From assembly GCA_934130375.1 (NCBI GenBank), contig CAKOXW010000001.1, positions 1 through 64,000 on the forward strand: a DNA stretch of 64,000 nucleotides. The letters run 5' to 3'. Made by a program: the position numbers and the translations under genes. Each line of letters starts with the position of its first letter. Position 1 is the first letter of the stretch. Origin of the DNA: an uncultured Bacilli bacterium (GTDB lineage Bacteria; Bacillota_I; Bacilli_A; RF39; UBA660). Positions 15,964-24,061 of the stretch are shown piece by piece. The notes beneath the pieces were generated by a model, which saw only the letters and a list, made by a program, of their open reading frames with translations, was not told the origin of the DNA and searched no databases.

Positions 15964-17193
15964 ATGAAAAAGATACTAATTATATTTTTACTTTTATTTT
16001 GTATAAATGTTAAAGCAGATGAAGTAAATATTGATAAAATAAATAGTAATTATGAAGATTATATGTATATAGAAGTTACTAGTAATGATAATTTAGATAA
16101 ATTAAGTAACTTTGTAAATGCTAAAGAAATATTATTTAAAAATGTAAATATTACTGATACCAGTATACTTAATAATATGGGTATATTAAATAAAATTACT
16201 ATATATTATAGTAAAGTAGATTTAAGGAAATTTAGTAATAAACATGTTACTAATTTAGATATAATAAGTTCTTATGTTATTAATAGTGATTTTTCTTCAT
16301 TACAAGATTTAAGTATAAAAAAACTAAACCTTGGAGGTAGTTATATAGAAAATATATCTACACTTAAAAATACTAGTTCTATAGAAACTTTAAATTTATC
16401 ATTTATAAGTAATTTAAAAAGCCTTGATGTTATTACTAAATTACCTAATTTAAGAAAATTAGACATAGTTGGTAGTGAAGATTTAGTTAATGATAAAGTC
16501 CTTAATTACATTAAAGAAAAAAGTATCACTGGTACTAATTACGATAGAGATAAATATGATTATTTAAAAGTAGATTATGACCTTGATGGTATTATTGAAA
16601 GCCTTAATCTTGATGGTTTATCAGATATGGAAAAAATAACTAAGATTACACAATATGTTGTTAGAAATATCGAATATGATGATGACTGTAATACTTCTAA
16701 GGGGTGTCATAATAAAGAATTTAGTTTTAATGCAATAAAAAAATCATTAAGTAAAATGGGTATATGCTATCACTTTGCAATACTTAATAATGAATTATTA
16801 AACAGGATAGGAATAAAAAGTTATTTAGTAAGTGGATATACAAAAAAGGGTCTTGGACATGAGTGGTTAAATGTTTATTTAGATGGTAAGTGGTATTCTG
16901 TTGATCCAACATTTATTAAAACATATATTGGTGATGAAGCTAGGTTTTTAAGAACTGGTAAAAGTATGTTTTTTATGACTGAAATAACAGACAATGATCC
17001 ATTTTTAAAAGACCATGTAATAGATGTTTACGCTAAAGATGTTGTAAATGTATTAGAAGTTGCGAAAGATGTTGCACTCGATGAAGTTATTTACGATAAT
17101 TCAATGGATGATTATGATTTAATCTTTGATATTGCATTAATATCATTATCTATCTTTGCAATTGCAGTAGTTTACAAAATTACAAAAAAGTAA
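15964..17193 (+). CDS. Secreted leucine-rich-repeat protein with transglutaminase-like domain and C-terminal membrane anchor
   Basis: 409 residues. A signal peptide (MKKILIIFLLLFCINVKADE) is followed by leucine-rich-repeat-like units (about residues 40-180, for example SIETLNLSFISNLKSLDVITKLPNLRKLDI-type spacing). A transglutaminase/protease-like domain then shows Cys268 in MGICYHFA, His299 in GLGHEWLN and Asp314 in YSVDPTF, a complete catalytic triad. A C-terminal helix near 385-405 followed by Lys residues would anchor the protein outside the membrane. It may crosslink, cleave or bind cell-surface or host proteins; the substrate is not evident. Ribosome binding site GGTGAT precedes ATG 15964. 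Confidence 0.85.
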   Translation: MKKILIIFLLLFCINVKADEVNIDKINSNYEDYMYIEVTSNDNLDKLSNFVNAKEILFKNVNITDTSILNNMGILNKITIYYSKVDLRKFSNKHVTNLDIISSYVINSDFSSLQDLSIKKLNLGGSYIENISTLKNTSSIETLNLSFISNLKSLDVITKLPNLRKLDIVGSEDLVNDKVLNYIKEKSITGTNYDRDKYDYLKVDYDLDGIIESLNLDGLSDMEKITKITQYVVRNIEYDDDCNTSKGCHNKEFSFNAIKKSLSKMGICYHFAILNNELLNRIGIKSYLVSGYTKKGLGHEWLNVYLDGKWYSVDPTFIKTYIGDEARFLRTGKSMFFMTEITDNDPFLKDHVIDVYAKDVVNVLEVAKDVALDEVIYDNSMDDYDLIFDIALISLSIFAIAVVYKITKK

Positions 17194-17221
17194 TTGACAT
17201 TAAAAATAATTGTATTATAAT
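17194..17221 (+). promoter_or_regulatory. Promoter of the SAM riboswitch-metK transcript
   Basis: TTGACA at 17194-17199, a 16-bp spacer and TATAAT at 17216-17221. It begins at the stop codon of the preceding gene. Confidence 0.8.
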
Positions 17222-17234
17222 TTAAGTATATATG

Positions 17235-17380
17235 TTATCAAGAGTGAGTGAGAGAACGGCTCTATGACCTCACAGCAACCTGTTAGATACAAGGTGCTAA
17301 AACCGGCAAAGTAAGTGCTTTGAGTGATAATAAAGAGTGTTATTATGTCTTTGTGCTTGCGCAAAGACTTTTTCTTTTGA
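17235..17380 (+). promoter_or_regulatory. SAM-I riboswitch (S-box) with terminator, controlling metK
   Basis: The aptamer is bounded by P1, TTATCA 17235-17240 with TGATAA 17325-17330. The conserved blocks are present: ATCAAGAG, then CTATGACC, CAGCAACC, GGTGCTAAAACC and the final GAGTGATAA. The terminator is a 9-bp stem (17347-17355 with 17360-17368, loop CTTG) followed by Ts. ATAATAA 17327-17333 can pair with TTATTAT 17340-17346 as an alternative to P1, consistent with switching. Binding of S-adenosylmethionine would stop transcription of the SAM synthetase gene: direct product feedback. Confidence 0.93.
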
Positions 17381-17402
17381 TACATATATGGAAGGAGTTT
17401 TT

Positions 17403-18512
17403 ATGAAAAAATATTTAACAAGTGAAAGTGTCTGTGAAGGACATCCAGACAAACTATGTGATTTTATCTCTGATAGCATACTAGATGCATATTTAGAGCA
17501 AGATCCAAATTCAAGAGTTGCTTGTGAAGTTATGGCAGGCAAACACAAAGTATTCATAACTGGAGAAATTACATCAAATGGAGTTGTTGATGTAGAAAAA
17601 ATTGCAAGGAATGCAATTAAGGAAATAGGTTACAACAAAGATAATGGCCTTGATTACGAAAAATGTATTATCGATGTTGATTTATCACATCAATCATCAG
17701 ATATTGCAATGGGTGTTGATGCATCAGCTGATAGTCTAGGAGAAGGAGCAGGAGACCAAGGATTAATGTTTGGTTATGCAAATAGTGAAACAGAAAATTA
17801 TATGCCACTTGCATTAAATCTTGCTCACAAACTTACTAAAAGGCTTGCTGATGTAAGAAAAGAAGGAATAATTCCATATTTAAGACCAGATGGAAAAGGT
17901 GAGGTAACTATAGAATATAGTGAAGATGGTTCAACTAGAGTAGATACAATTGTTATTTCAGCACAACATGATGAAGTAGACCTTGGCATTCTTAAGAAAG
18001 ATATTAAAAAGCATGTAATAGACTATGTATTTAAGGATACAACAAATACCAAGATTTACATTAATCCAACAGGAAGATTTGTAATAGGTGGCCCACTTGG
18101 TGATAGTGGATTAACTGGTAGAAAAATTATAGTAGATACATACGGAGGCTATGCCCATCATGGAGGCGGTGCATTTTCTGGAAAAGACCCAACTAAGGTT
18201 GATAGATCTGCTGCTTATATGGCAAGATGCATTGCTAAAAATGTAGTTGCTAATGGTTATGCTAAAGAGTGTGAAATTGGACTATCTTATGTAATTGGTT
18301 ATGCAAAACCTATAAGTGTAAATATTAATACTTATGGAACTAATACAATTTCTGAAGAAGAAATATTATCTAAAATAGAAAAAAATTTCCCTCTAACACC
18401 AAAAGGAATAATTGAATACTTGGATTTAAGAAAACCAATTTATAAAAAGACAACTAATTATGGACATTTTGGTAAAGATGGTTTACCATGGGAAAAAGTT
18501 ATTAAATTTTAA
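17403..18512 (+). CDS. metK: S-adenosylmethionine synthetase
   Basis: 369 residues, somewhat shorter than the usual 385-400. It makes SAM from methionine and ATP. Signature motifs are SVCEGHPDK at residues 8-16, GAGDQGLMFGYA near 115 and GGGAFSGKDPTKVDRSAAY near 255-275. ATG 17403 is chosen because GAAGGAG at 17391-17397 precedes it; an in-frame ATG further upstream lies within the riboswitch terminator. The gene is monocistronic, with its own SAM-I riboswitch and terminator. Confidence 0.97.
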   Translation: MKKYLTSESVCEGHPDKLCDFISDSILDAYLEQDPNSRVACEVMAGKHKVFITGEITSNGVVDVEKIARNAIKEIGYNKDNGLDYEKCIIDVDLSHQSSDIAMGVDASADSLGEGAGDQGLMFGYANSETENYMPLALNLAHKLTKRLADVRKEGIIPYLRPDGKGEVTIEYSEDGSTRVDTIVISAQHDEVDLGILKKDIKKHVIDYVFKDTTNTKIYINPTGRFVIGGPLGDSGLTGRKIIVDTYGGYAHHGGGAFSGKDPTKVDRSAAYMARCIAKNVVANGYAKECEIGLSYVIGYAKPISVNINTYGTNTISEEEILSKIEKNFPLTPKGIIEYLDLRKPIYKKTTNYGHFGKDGLPWEKVIKF

Positions 18513-18535
18513 GAATAGGAAACTATTCTTTTTTT
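18511..18535 (+). terminator. Terminator of metK
   Basis: 8-bp perfect stem AAGAATAG/CTATTCTT with a GAAA tetraloop (18511-18530), then a T-run. The following ~200 bases up to 18743 are very AT-rich and hold only the next gene's TATAAT (18717-18722); I see no gene there. Confidence 0.9.
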
Positions 18536-18743
18536 AACATAAAAATACTTAAACATCTATATCTAAATCACTTTGCATAAGTACACATTTTTTCATCACG
18601 CTTGTTATATAGTACAAAATCTTCTAAAATGTCATATAAGAAATATAAAATATTATATTAAATGATGAAATAATTAAATTTTAAAAATTAATTTTTTTAA
18701 TCGGTATTGTACATGATATAATAATTTATAGGAAGTGATTTAT

Positions 18744-20504
18744 TTGAAAGAATTATTTAATAATATTTATAAAATGATAACTTGTAATTTTAAAACTTTA
18801 CTAAAATTTGAAATTATATATAAAATTTTTAGTGGATTAATAGTTACAATAATTTCAACTAATGGATTAAATATAGCAGTGAAATTAACTAAACTTAGTT
18901 ATTTTGCCAATAATATTGAAAAAGGGCTTTTAAATTTACTTACGATAATAGTGCTACTAATCATAGTTTTCTTTTTTGCTGTTGCAGCATTAATTGGTGT
19001 TACAACATTGATTGCTATTTTTAATAAATCATATACAAATGAAAAAATAGGACTAATAAATTCTATTAAAATAGTATTTGATAAATACAAAAATACATTT
19101 AAAGATAAGAATTCTTTTGTATCATTTATACTATTATTTCTTTTTGTTTTTTTGAACATGAGTTTTGTTTTAAATTATGTTATATCCGCAAAAATTCCAA
19201 GATTTATTATTCATTATATTTCATCTGATTACATGTTATATTTATTAAATTTGTTGATCTATTTTATATTATTAAAATTATTATTTATTTTTCTTTTCCC
19301 ACTTCATTATATGGTTAATGAAGATAACTCTCTTAAAAAGTCAATGAGTGATAGTAATAAACTGGTTCATGCTACTAAATTTGAAATGATAATTAAAAAT
19401 ATATTATTTCAAATTATTATTTGTATATTCTATATTATATTTTTGTTGTTATGCATTTTAATTTTCTATATATTCAGTGCAATATTAATAAAATTATTTA
19501 GTACAAAAAGTATTTATTTAATGTTAGTATGTTTTCTTAAATTAGTAATATTGTTTATTATTTCAATAATCTTAAATGGATTAAGTTGTGCATTAATAAG
19601 TAGAATGTTTTATAGATGTAAAAAAAGAAACTATATTAATATAATAAAATTTGGTATTTTGGTATTTATTGTTCTTAATGGAATTATATTTGTTCATTGT
19701 TTATTGCATAACGATTTAAATACAAATTTAAATAAAAAAATAGAAATAACAGCCCATAGAGGAGCAAGCTCTATTTATCCTGAAAATACTATGTCAGCTT
19801 TTAAAGGCGCTGTAGAGTTTGGAGCGGATTGGATAGAACTTGATGTTCAGTTAACAAAAGATGATAAAATTGTTGTATCGCATGATGGAAATTTGAACAG
19901 AGTGGCAGGAGTGAATAAGAATATTATAGATATGACTTATGATGAGATAAAAGAAATTGACGTTGGCCTTTTTTTCAATGAAAAATTTAAAGGGGAAAGA
20001 ATTCCATTACTTAGTGATGTTATTGAATTTGCTATAGAGAATAATATTAGATTAAATATTGAATTAAAGCCAACAGGAAAGGAAATTGATTTTGAGAAGA
20101 AAGTTATAGATTTGATTAATGAATATAGTTTTAAGGATAAATGTGTTATCGCATCACAAATATATACTATTTTAGAAAATTCAAAAAAATATGACAAAAC
20201 AATAAAAACACTTTATGTTATAAATGATACAATAGAAAATATAAATGATGTAAAATATTCTGATGATATTTCAATGGAATCAAATCATATAAATATTGAA
20301 CAAGTAAAAAAAATTCATGCGTCTAATAAAAAAATATATGCATGGACAGTTAATACAGAGAAAATAATTAGTCAAATGATACTTTTAAATGTTGACAATA
20401 TTATAACTGATGATGTGAAATTGGGGAAAGAAATTGTTAATAAAGATGACTGTTTGATAAGTAAAGTATTATATGAAATATTTGAATCGTTTATGAAAAA
20501 TTAA
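18744..20504 (+). CDS. Membrane-anchored glycerophosphodiester phosphodiesterase
   Basis: 586 residues from a TTG start. Residues ~1-330 hold about eight hydrophobic segments, as in the GDPD membrane-domain proteins of Firmicutes. A C-terminal catalytic domain follows: AHRGASSIYPENT near residue 335, WIELDVQLTKDD (metal-binding Glu and Asp) near 365 and VVSHD just after. It would hydrolyse glycerophosphodiesters, possibly turning over glycerol-phosphate lipids or lipoteichoic acid. TTG 18744 is preferred because AGGAAGTGA at 18730-18738 is the ribosome binding site; a GTG at 18735 lies within it. Confidence 0.87.
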   Translation: MKELFNNIYKMITCNFKTLLKFEIIYKIFSGLIVTIISTNGLNIAVKLTKLSYFANNIEKGLLNLLTIIVLLIIVFFFAVAALIGVTTLIAIFNKSYTNEKIGLINSIKIVFDKYKNTFKDKNSFVSFILLFLFVFLNMSFVLNYVISAKIPRFIIHYISSDYMLYLLNLLIYFILLKLLFIFLFPLHYMVNEDNSLKKSMSDSNKLVHATKFEMIIKNILFQIIICIFYIIFLLLCILIFYIFSAILIKLFSTKSIYLMLVCFLKLVILFIISIILNGLSCALISRMFYRCKKRNYINIIKFGILVFIVLNGIIFVHCLLHNDLNTNLNKKIEITAHRGASSIYPENTMSAFKGAVEFGADWIELDVQLTKDDKIVVSHDGNLNRVAGVNKNIIDMTYDEIKEIDVGLFFNEKFKGERIPLLSDVIEFAIENNIRLNIELKPTGKEIDFEKKVIDLINEYSFKDKCVIASQIYTILENSKKYDKTIKTLYVINDTIENINDVKYSDDISMESNHINIEQVKKIHASNKKIYAWTVNTEKIISQMILLNVDNIITDDVKLGKEIVNKDDCLISKVLYEIFESFMKN

Positions 20505-20551
20505 TAATGATGAAAAGAGTAATTTGAAATAAACAATTTATAAAAAAATGC

Positions 20552-20557
20552 TATAAT
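20552..20557 (+). promoter_or_regulatory. Extended -10 element upstream of the E2-like gene
   Basis: TGCTATAAT with TATAAT at 20552-20557; no convincing -35. Confidence 0.5.
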
Positions 20558-20577
20558 TAATATGAGGTGAAATAAAT

Positions 20578-21435
20578 ATGAGAAGTGATGCTAAAAGAGT
20601 AAAAAATATAAATGGACTTACACAAATATTAATAGATTTAAAACCATATAGATGTGATAGTGATGTGTATATAAATGAAGATGTCGATGTAACTGAGTTA
20701 GTAAAATATATTGAGAAGAAAAAAAGTAAGAACAAGGATATAACATTTTTTCATGCTTTTATTACTGCGATGGGTAAAACAATTTATAATAGAGATAAAT
20801 TAAATAGATTTATTGCAAATAGACATACTTATGAGCATAATGATGTAGTTATTAGTTTTGTTGCTAAAGTTTCATTTGATGATAAGAGTGAAGAAGTAAT
20901 GATAATGATACCTGTTGATAAAGAAGATAATATAGATACTATATCTAAAAAGGTAACTGATAAAATTAATTCATATAGAAAGAAAAATGGTAAAAAAGAA
21001 GGTGCTAATAGTGCTATAGATACTATTGGAAAGCTACCTAACATTATAAGAGTACCACTTGTTGGTTTGTTAAAATGGTGTGATGATAAAGGAATATTAC
21101 CTAAATCATTAATGAAAGATAATGTATATTATAGTAGTATGATGGTATCTAATATAGGAAGTTTAAAATGTGGTGCAATATATCATAATTTAACTAATTT
21201 AGGTACTTGTTCTTCACTGGTTACTATTGGAGAAATTAAAGATAAAGAAGTACTTATAAATGGTAAAAAAGAAATTAGGAAAATGTGTGAATTTGGTATA
21301 ACAATAGATGAAAGAGTTGCTGAAGGTTATTATTTAATAAAATGTATAAAACTTTTAGAAAAAATATTTGAAAATCCTAAGACGTTAGAAGATAGAGCAG
21401 ATACTAAAATAAAGAGTGAAGAATTGGGTAAGTAA
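20578..21435 (+). CDS. 2-oxoacid dehydrogenase E2-like acyltransferase domain protein, catalytic His replaced
   Basis: 285 residues resembling the chloramphenicol-acetyltransferase-like catalytic domain of E2 subunits, with FHAFITAMGK, MIPVDKEDN and SNIGSLKCGAIYH in order. It lacks a lipoyl domain and peripheral-subunit-binding domain. The usual active-site DHRxxDG reads DERVAEG at residues 244-250, so the catalytic histidine is Glu. No E1, E3 or lipoate genes are nearby. Such solitary E2-like proteins occur in Firmicutes; the activity is unknown and may not be acyl transfer by the standard mechanism. Confidence 0.75.
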   Translation: MRSDAKRVKNINGLTQILIDLKPYRCDSDVYINEDVDVTELVKYIEKKKSKNKDITFFHAFITAMGKTIYNRDKLNRFIANRHTYEHNDVVISFVAKVSFDDKSEEVMIMIPVDKEDNIDTISKKVTDKINSYRKKNGKKEGANSAIDTIGKLPNIIRVPLVGLLKWCDDKGILPKSLMKDNVYYSSMMVSNIGSLKCGAIYHNLTNLGTCSSLVTIGEIKDKEVLINGKKEIRKMCEFGITIDERVAEGYYLIKCIKLLEKIFENPKTLEDRADTKIKSEELGK

Positions 21436-21449
21436 TTTGCTCTTTTTTT
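21411..21449 (+). terminator. Probable terminator after the E2-like gene
   Basis: Outer stem AAAGAG/CTCTTT (21411-21416 with 21440-21445) enclosing AATT/AATT, followed by T-run to 21449. The stem is interrupted. Confidence 0.45.
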
Positions 21450-21451
21450 GT

Positions 21452-21480
21452 TTGTAAAAAAGATATAAATGTGATATTAT
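21452..21480 (+). promoter_or_regulatory. Candidate promoter of the prepilin-like gene with the G-tract leader
   Basis: TTGTAA at 21452-21457, a 17-bp spacer and TATTAT at 21475-21480. A second candidate, TTGAAA 21529-21534 / TTATAT 21552-21557 with 17-bp spacing, lies closer to the G-tract. Either would place the 10-G run in the untranslated leader. Confidence 0.45.
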
Positions 21481-21566
21481 AAAAGTGTAAAAATAAAGAT
21501 AAGGAAATAATATTTCACACGATAAGTGTTGAAAAAATAAAAAAATTTTGATTATATGACTAGCAT

Positions 21567-21601
21567 GCACCTTTCCTCAGCAACCCCTGGGGGGGGGGTG
21601 C
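21567..21601 (+). repeat. 10-G homopolymer within a small hairpin, upstream of a surface-protein gene
   Basis: Ten consecutive Gs at 21589-21598, directly after CCCCT (21584-21588). GCACC (21567-21571) can pair with GGTGC (21597-21601), enclosing the tract. Such a run is exceptional in this AT-rich sequence and lies 43 bases before the start codon of the gene at 21642. Candidate slipped-strand phase-variation tract. Confidence 0.7.
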
Positions 21602-21641
21602 TATTCTTATAAACCAAAAAAGATTTGTAAGAGGTTTGTAC

Positions 21642-23993
21642 ATGAAAAAGAATGGTTTTACACTTGTTGAGTTATTAGCGGTAATTATAATTTTGGCGAT
21701 TTTATATTTATTTGTGATGCCAAAAGTTACTGATTTAATAAAGGATGGAAATAAGACAGATGAGTATATAATTCAAAACAAAATTATAACTGCTGCAAAA
21801 GAATATACAAGTAATTATGATACCCGTTTTTTAAATGATTTTATAAATGTTGGTTATAGTAAATATATAAGTAAAGAAGATTTAATAAATAATAAATTAC
21901 TTGATGAAAATGAAGTAGAGAGTATAGGCTTCTTTAAAGTGAAAGTAACATTAAAAGAGGATAATAAATTAGAGTATACAATTTCGTATGATGATAGTGA
22001 AAAAGTAATATTAAGTGTAAATTTAGATGGTGGTTCAATAATAAGTAATCCATCAGGTGAATATGATGTTGGTTCAACAATAACACTAAATACGCCAACA
22101 AAAACAAATTATGAATTTTCACATTGGAGTATTGAAGTTGGTAATAGTATTTTAAGTGGAAATAAGTTAACAATAGGAAATGTTAATACAACAATAAAAG
22201 CAAATTGGATTAAAAAAATAATTTTAACTATAGATTTAAATGGAGGAACAGGTAATAATCAAGGCGGAATTTATTCATCAAATACAACAATAACATTAGA
22301 AGAACCTATGAAAGATGACTATGGATTTGCAGGATGGGGAGTAGTATCTGGTGATGCAATTGTTAGTGGTAATAATATAACTTTTGGGCTTGAAGATGCA
22401 AGTGTAAAAGCTTTATGGGTACAAGAAACATATGAATTTGCATACACCGGTTCTGAACAAATATTTATCGCGCCAGTAACAGGTTACTATAAACTTGAGG
22501 TGTGGGGAGCAAGTGGTGGTGCTGGAAAAACGGGTGGTGTTGCGGGAGGAAACGGTGGATATTCAACAGGACTGATTAAGTTAAAAAAAGAAGAAAAAAT
22601 ATATATAAATGTAGGCGGAGAGGGAGAAACCGCATCAACAATGTCATACGCTTCAAAAGGTGGATATAATGGCGGTGGTAATGGTAGAGGAACTGGTACA
22701 GGAAAATATGGCTCAGGTGGTGGCGGAGCAACCCACATTGCAACTAAGTCAGGATTATTGTCGACTTTAGAAAATTATAAATCTTCAATTTTAATAGTTG
22801 CCGGAGGCGGCGGAGCTGGCTTTAACCATGGTTCATCATCATTAGATGCTGCTGGAGGTCAGGCCGGCGGATTTATGGCAAATGGTAATGAAGGCGGAAA
22901 TCAAGTAAATGGAGCTGCATTTGCGTGCGGAGATTCTAATAACGGGAATGGTTCTGGCGGCGGTGGTGGCTATTATGGTGGCGGAATAGGTTCAGATAGC
23001 ACTTCAAGTGGTGGTGGCTCCGGCTATATTGGTAATATACTTCTTACAAATAAAAGTATGTATTGCTATAACTGTAATGAATCTAATGGTTACTCAACAA
23101 AAACTATATCAACAACTTGTTCAAATTCTTCCGCAACAAGCAATTGTAGCAAAAAAGGGAATGGATATGCAAAAATAAGTTTTGTTTCATCTAATATAAA
23201 TAATATAGATTCATTTTCCGTGAATGACTATGAAGAGATGTATTATTCCAATTCAAAATATTTATTTATAACCCCATTACCAGGATACTATCGTTTAGAA
23301 ACATGGGGTGCACAAGGTGGAAATGCATCCTCATATACTGGTGGCTATGGAGGATACTCATCAGGAGTTTTATACTTAGCTAAAGATACTATTTTATATG
23401 TTTACCCTGGCGGAAAAGGGGGAAATTCTACTGGCGCAAATAGTGCTGGCACAGCAGGTTATAATGGCGGTGGCAGTGGAGGATCAAATGCAACATGTCA
23501 AGGTGGCGGAGGCGGAGGCGGGGCTAGTCATATAGCGACGAAAGACGGATTATTATCAGCTTTATCATCTGATTTAGAATCAATATTAATTGTTTCAGGT
23601 GGAGGTGGTGGAGCAAGATATCATTGCGGAGATTGTAGCAAAAATGGTGGCGCCGGTGGAGGAATTAAAGGTACAACCTATGGACAAGATGCTGGTACAC
23701 AAACATCCGGAGCAAACTTTGGCGCTGGAGGTGATGGCTCTGGAGGAGGCGGAGGCGGTTATTATGGTGGCTATGGCTCTGGTTGGGGTGGAGATGCAAA
23801 CGGCTCTGGCGGCGGTTCTGGTTACATAGGTAATACACTTCTTACAAATAAAAGTATGTACTGTTATAACTGTACATCATCATCCGAAGAAGCAACCAAG
23901 ACTGTATCAACAACATGCACAAATAAAAATGCTACTGAAAATTGTAGTAAGCAAGGTAATGGTTATGCTAAAATAACATATCTTGGTGAATAA
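21642..23993 (+). CDS. Prepilin-like surface protein with two InlB-type repeats and two glycine-rich domains
   Basis: 783 residues. The N-terminus MKKNGFTLVELLAVIIILAI is a class III (type IV pilin) signal: cleavage after G5, methylated F6, Glu at +5, then a hydrophobic helix. Residues ~123-191 and ~192-261 are two InlB B-repeat-like units (LDGGS...HWSI... and LNGGT...GWGV...). Two glycine-rich domains follow (~264-519 and ~530-783), each with GGGSGYIGN, LLTNKSMYCYNC and a GNGYAKI ending. A prepilin peptidase and assembly ATPase would be required but are not in this window. ATG 21642 has AGAGGT before it. The base composition is clearly more G-rich than in the neighbours because of the glycine codons. 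Likely adhesin or pilus-tip-like protein; inference. Confidence 0.85.
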   Translation: MKKNGFTLVELLAVIIILAILYLFVMPKVTDLIKDGNKTDEYIIQNKIITAAKEYTSNYDTRFLNDFINVGYSKYISKEDLINNKLLDENEVESIGFFKVKVTLKEDNKLEYTISYDDSEKVILSVNLDGGSIISNPSGEYDVGSTITLNTPTKTNYEFSHWSIEVGNSILSGNKLTIGNVNTTIKANWIKKIILTIDLNGGTGNNQGGIYSSNTTITLEEPMKDDYGFAGWGVVSGDAIVSGNNITFGLEDASVKALWVQETYEFAYTGSEQIFIAPVTGYYKLEVWGASGGAGKTGGVAGGNGGYSTGLIKLKKEEKIYINVGGEGETASTMSYASKGGYNGGGNGRGTGTGKYGSGGGGATHIATKSGLLSTLENYKSSILIVAGGGGAGFNHGSSSLDAAGGQAGGFMANGNEGGNQVNGAAFACGDSNNGNGSGGGGGYYGGGIGSDSTSSGGGSGYIGNILLTNKSMYCYNCNESNGYSTKTISTTCSNSSATSNCSKKGNGYAKISFVSSNINNIDSFSVNDYEEMYYSNSKYLFITPLPGYYRLETWGAQGGNASSYTGGYGGYSSGVLYLAKDTILYVYPGGKGGNSTGANSAGTAGYNGGGSGGSNATCQGGGGGGGASHIATKDGLLSALSSDLESILIVSGGGGGARYHCGDCSKNGGAGGGIKGTTYGQDAGTQTSGANFGAGGDGSGGGGGGYYGGYGSGWGGDANGSGGGSGYIGNTLLTNKSMYCYNCTSSSEEATKTVSTTCTNKNATENCSKQGNGYAKITYLGE

Positions 23994-23999
23994 ATATGT

Positions 24000-24029
24000 A
24001 AAGAGTAATAAAATAATTGCTCTTTTTTT
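24000..24029 (+). terminator. Terminator after the first prepilin-like gene
   Basis: 10-bp stem AAAGAGTAAT/ATTGCTCTTT (24000-24009 with 24016-24025, one T-G pair), 6-nt loop, T-run. Confidence 0.85.
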
Positions 24030-24061
24030 AAATGTGTTTTATAATTAAAATAGGTGAGAAT

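Noticed and set aside
17337..17402. Longer N-terminus for MetK
   Set aside because: The frame crosses the riboswitch terminator and lacks a ribosome binding site; MetK proteins begin near MKKYLTSESVCEGHPDK.
18536..18743. Possible small gene or RNA in the AT-rich gap after metK
   Set aside because: Only short frames without ribosome binding sites and no stable hairpin beyond the metK terminator.
22487..22738. Long proline-rich open frame antisense to the glycine-rich domain
   Set aside because: It is the mirror of GGN glycine codons read as proline on the other strand; it has no ribosome binding site and lies entirely within a well-supported gene.
22600..24000. CRISPR-like appearance of the glycine-rich DNA
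   Set aside because: Repeats are irregular, in frame with codons and without equal spacers; no cas genes are near. No CRISPR array was seen anywhere in the window.
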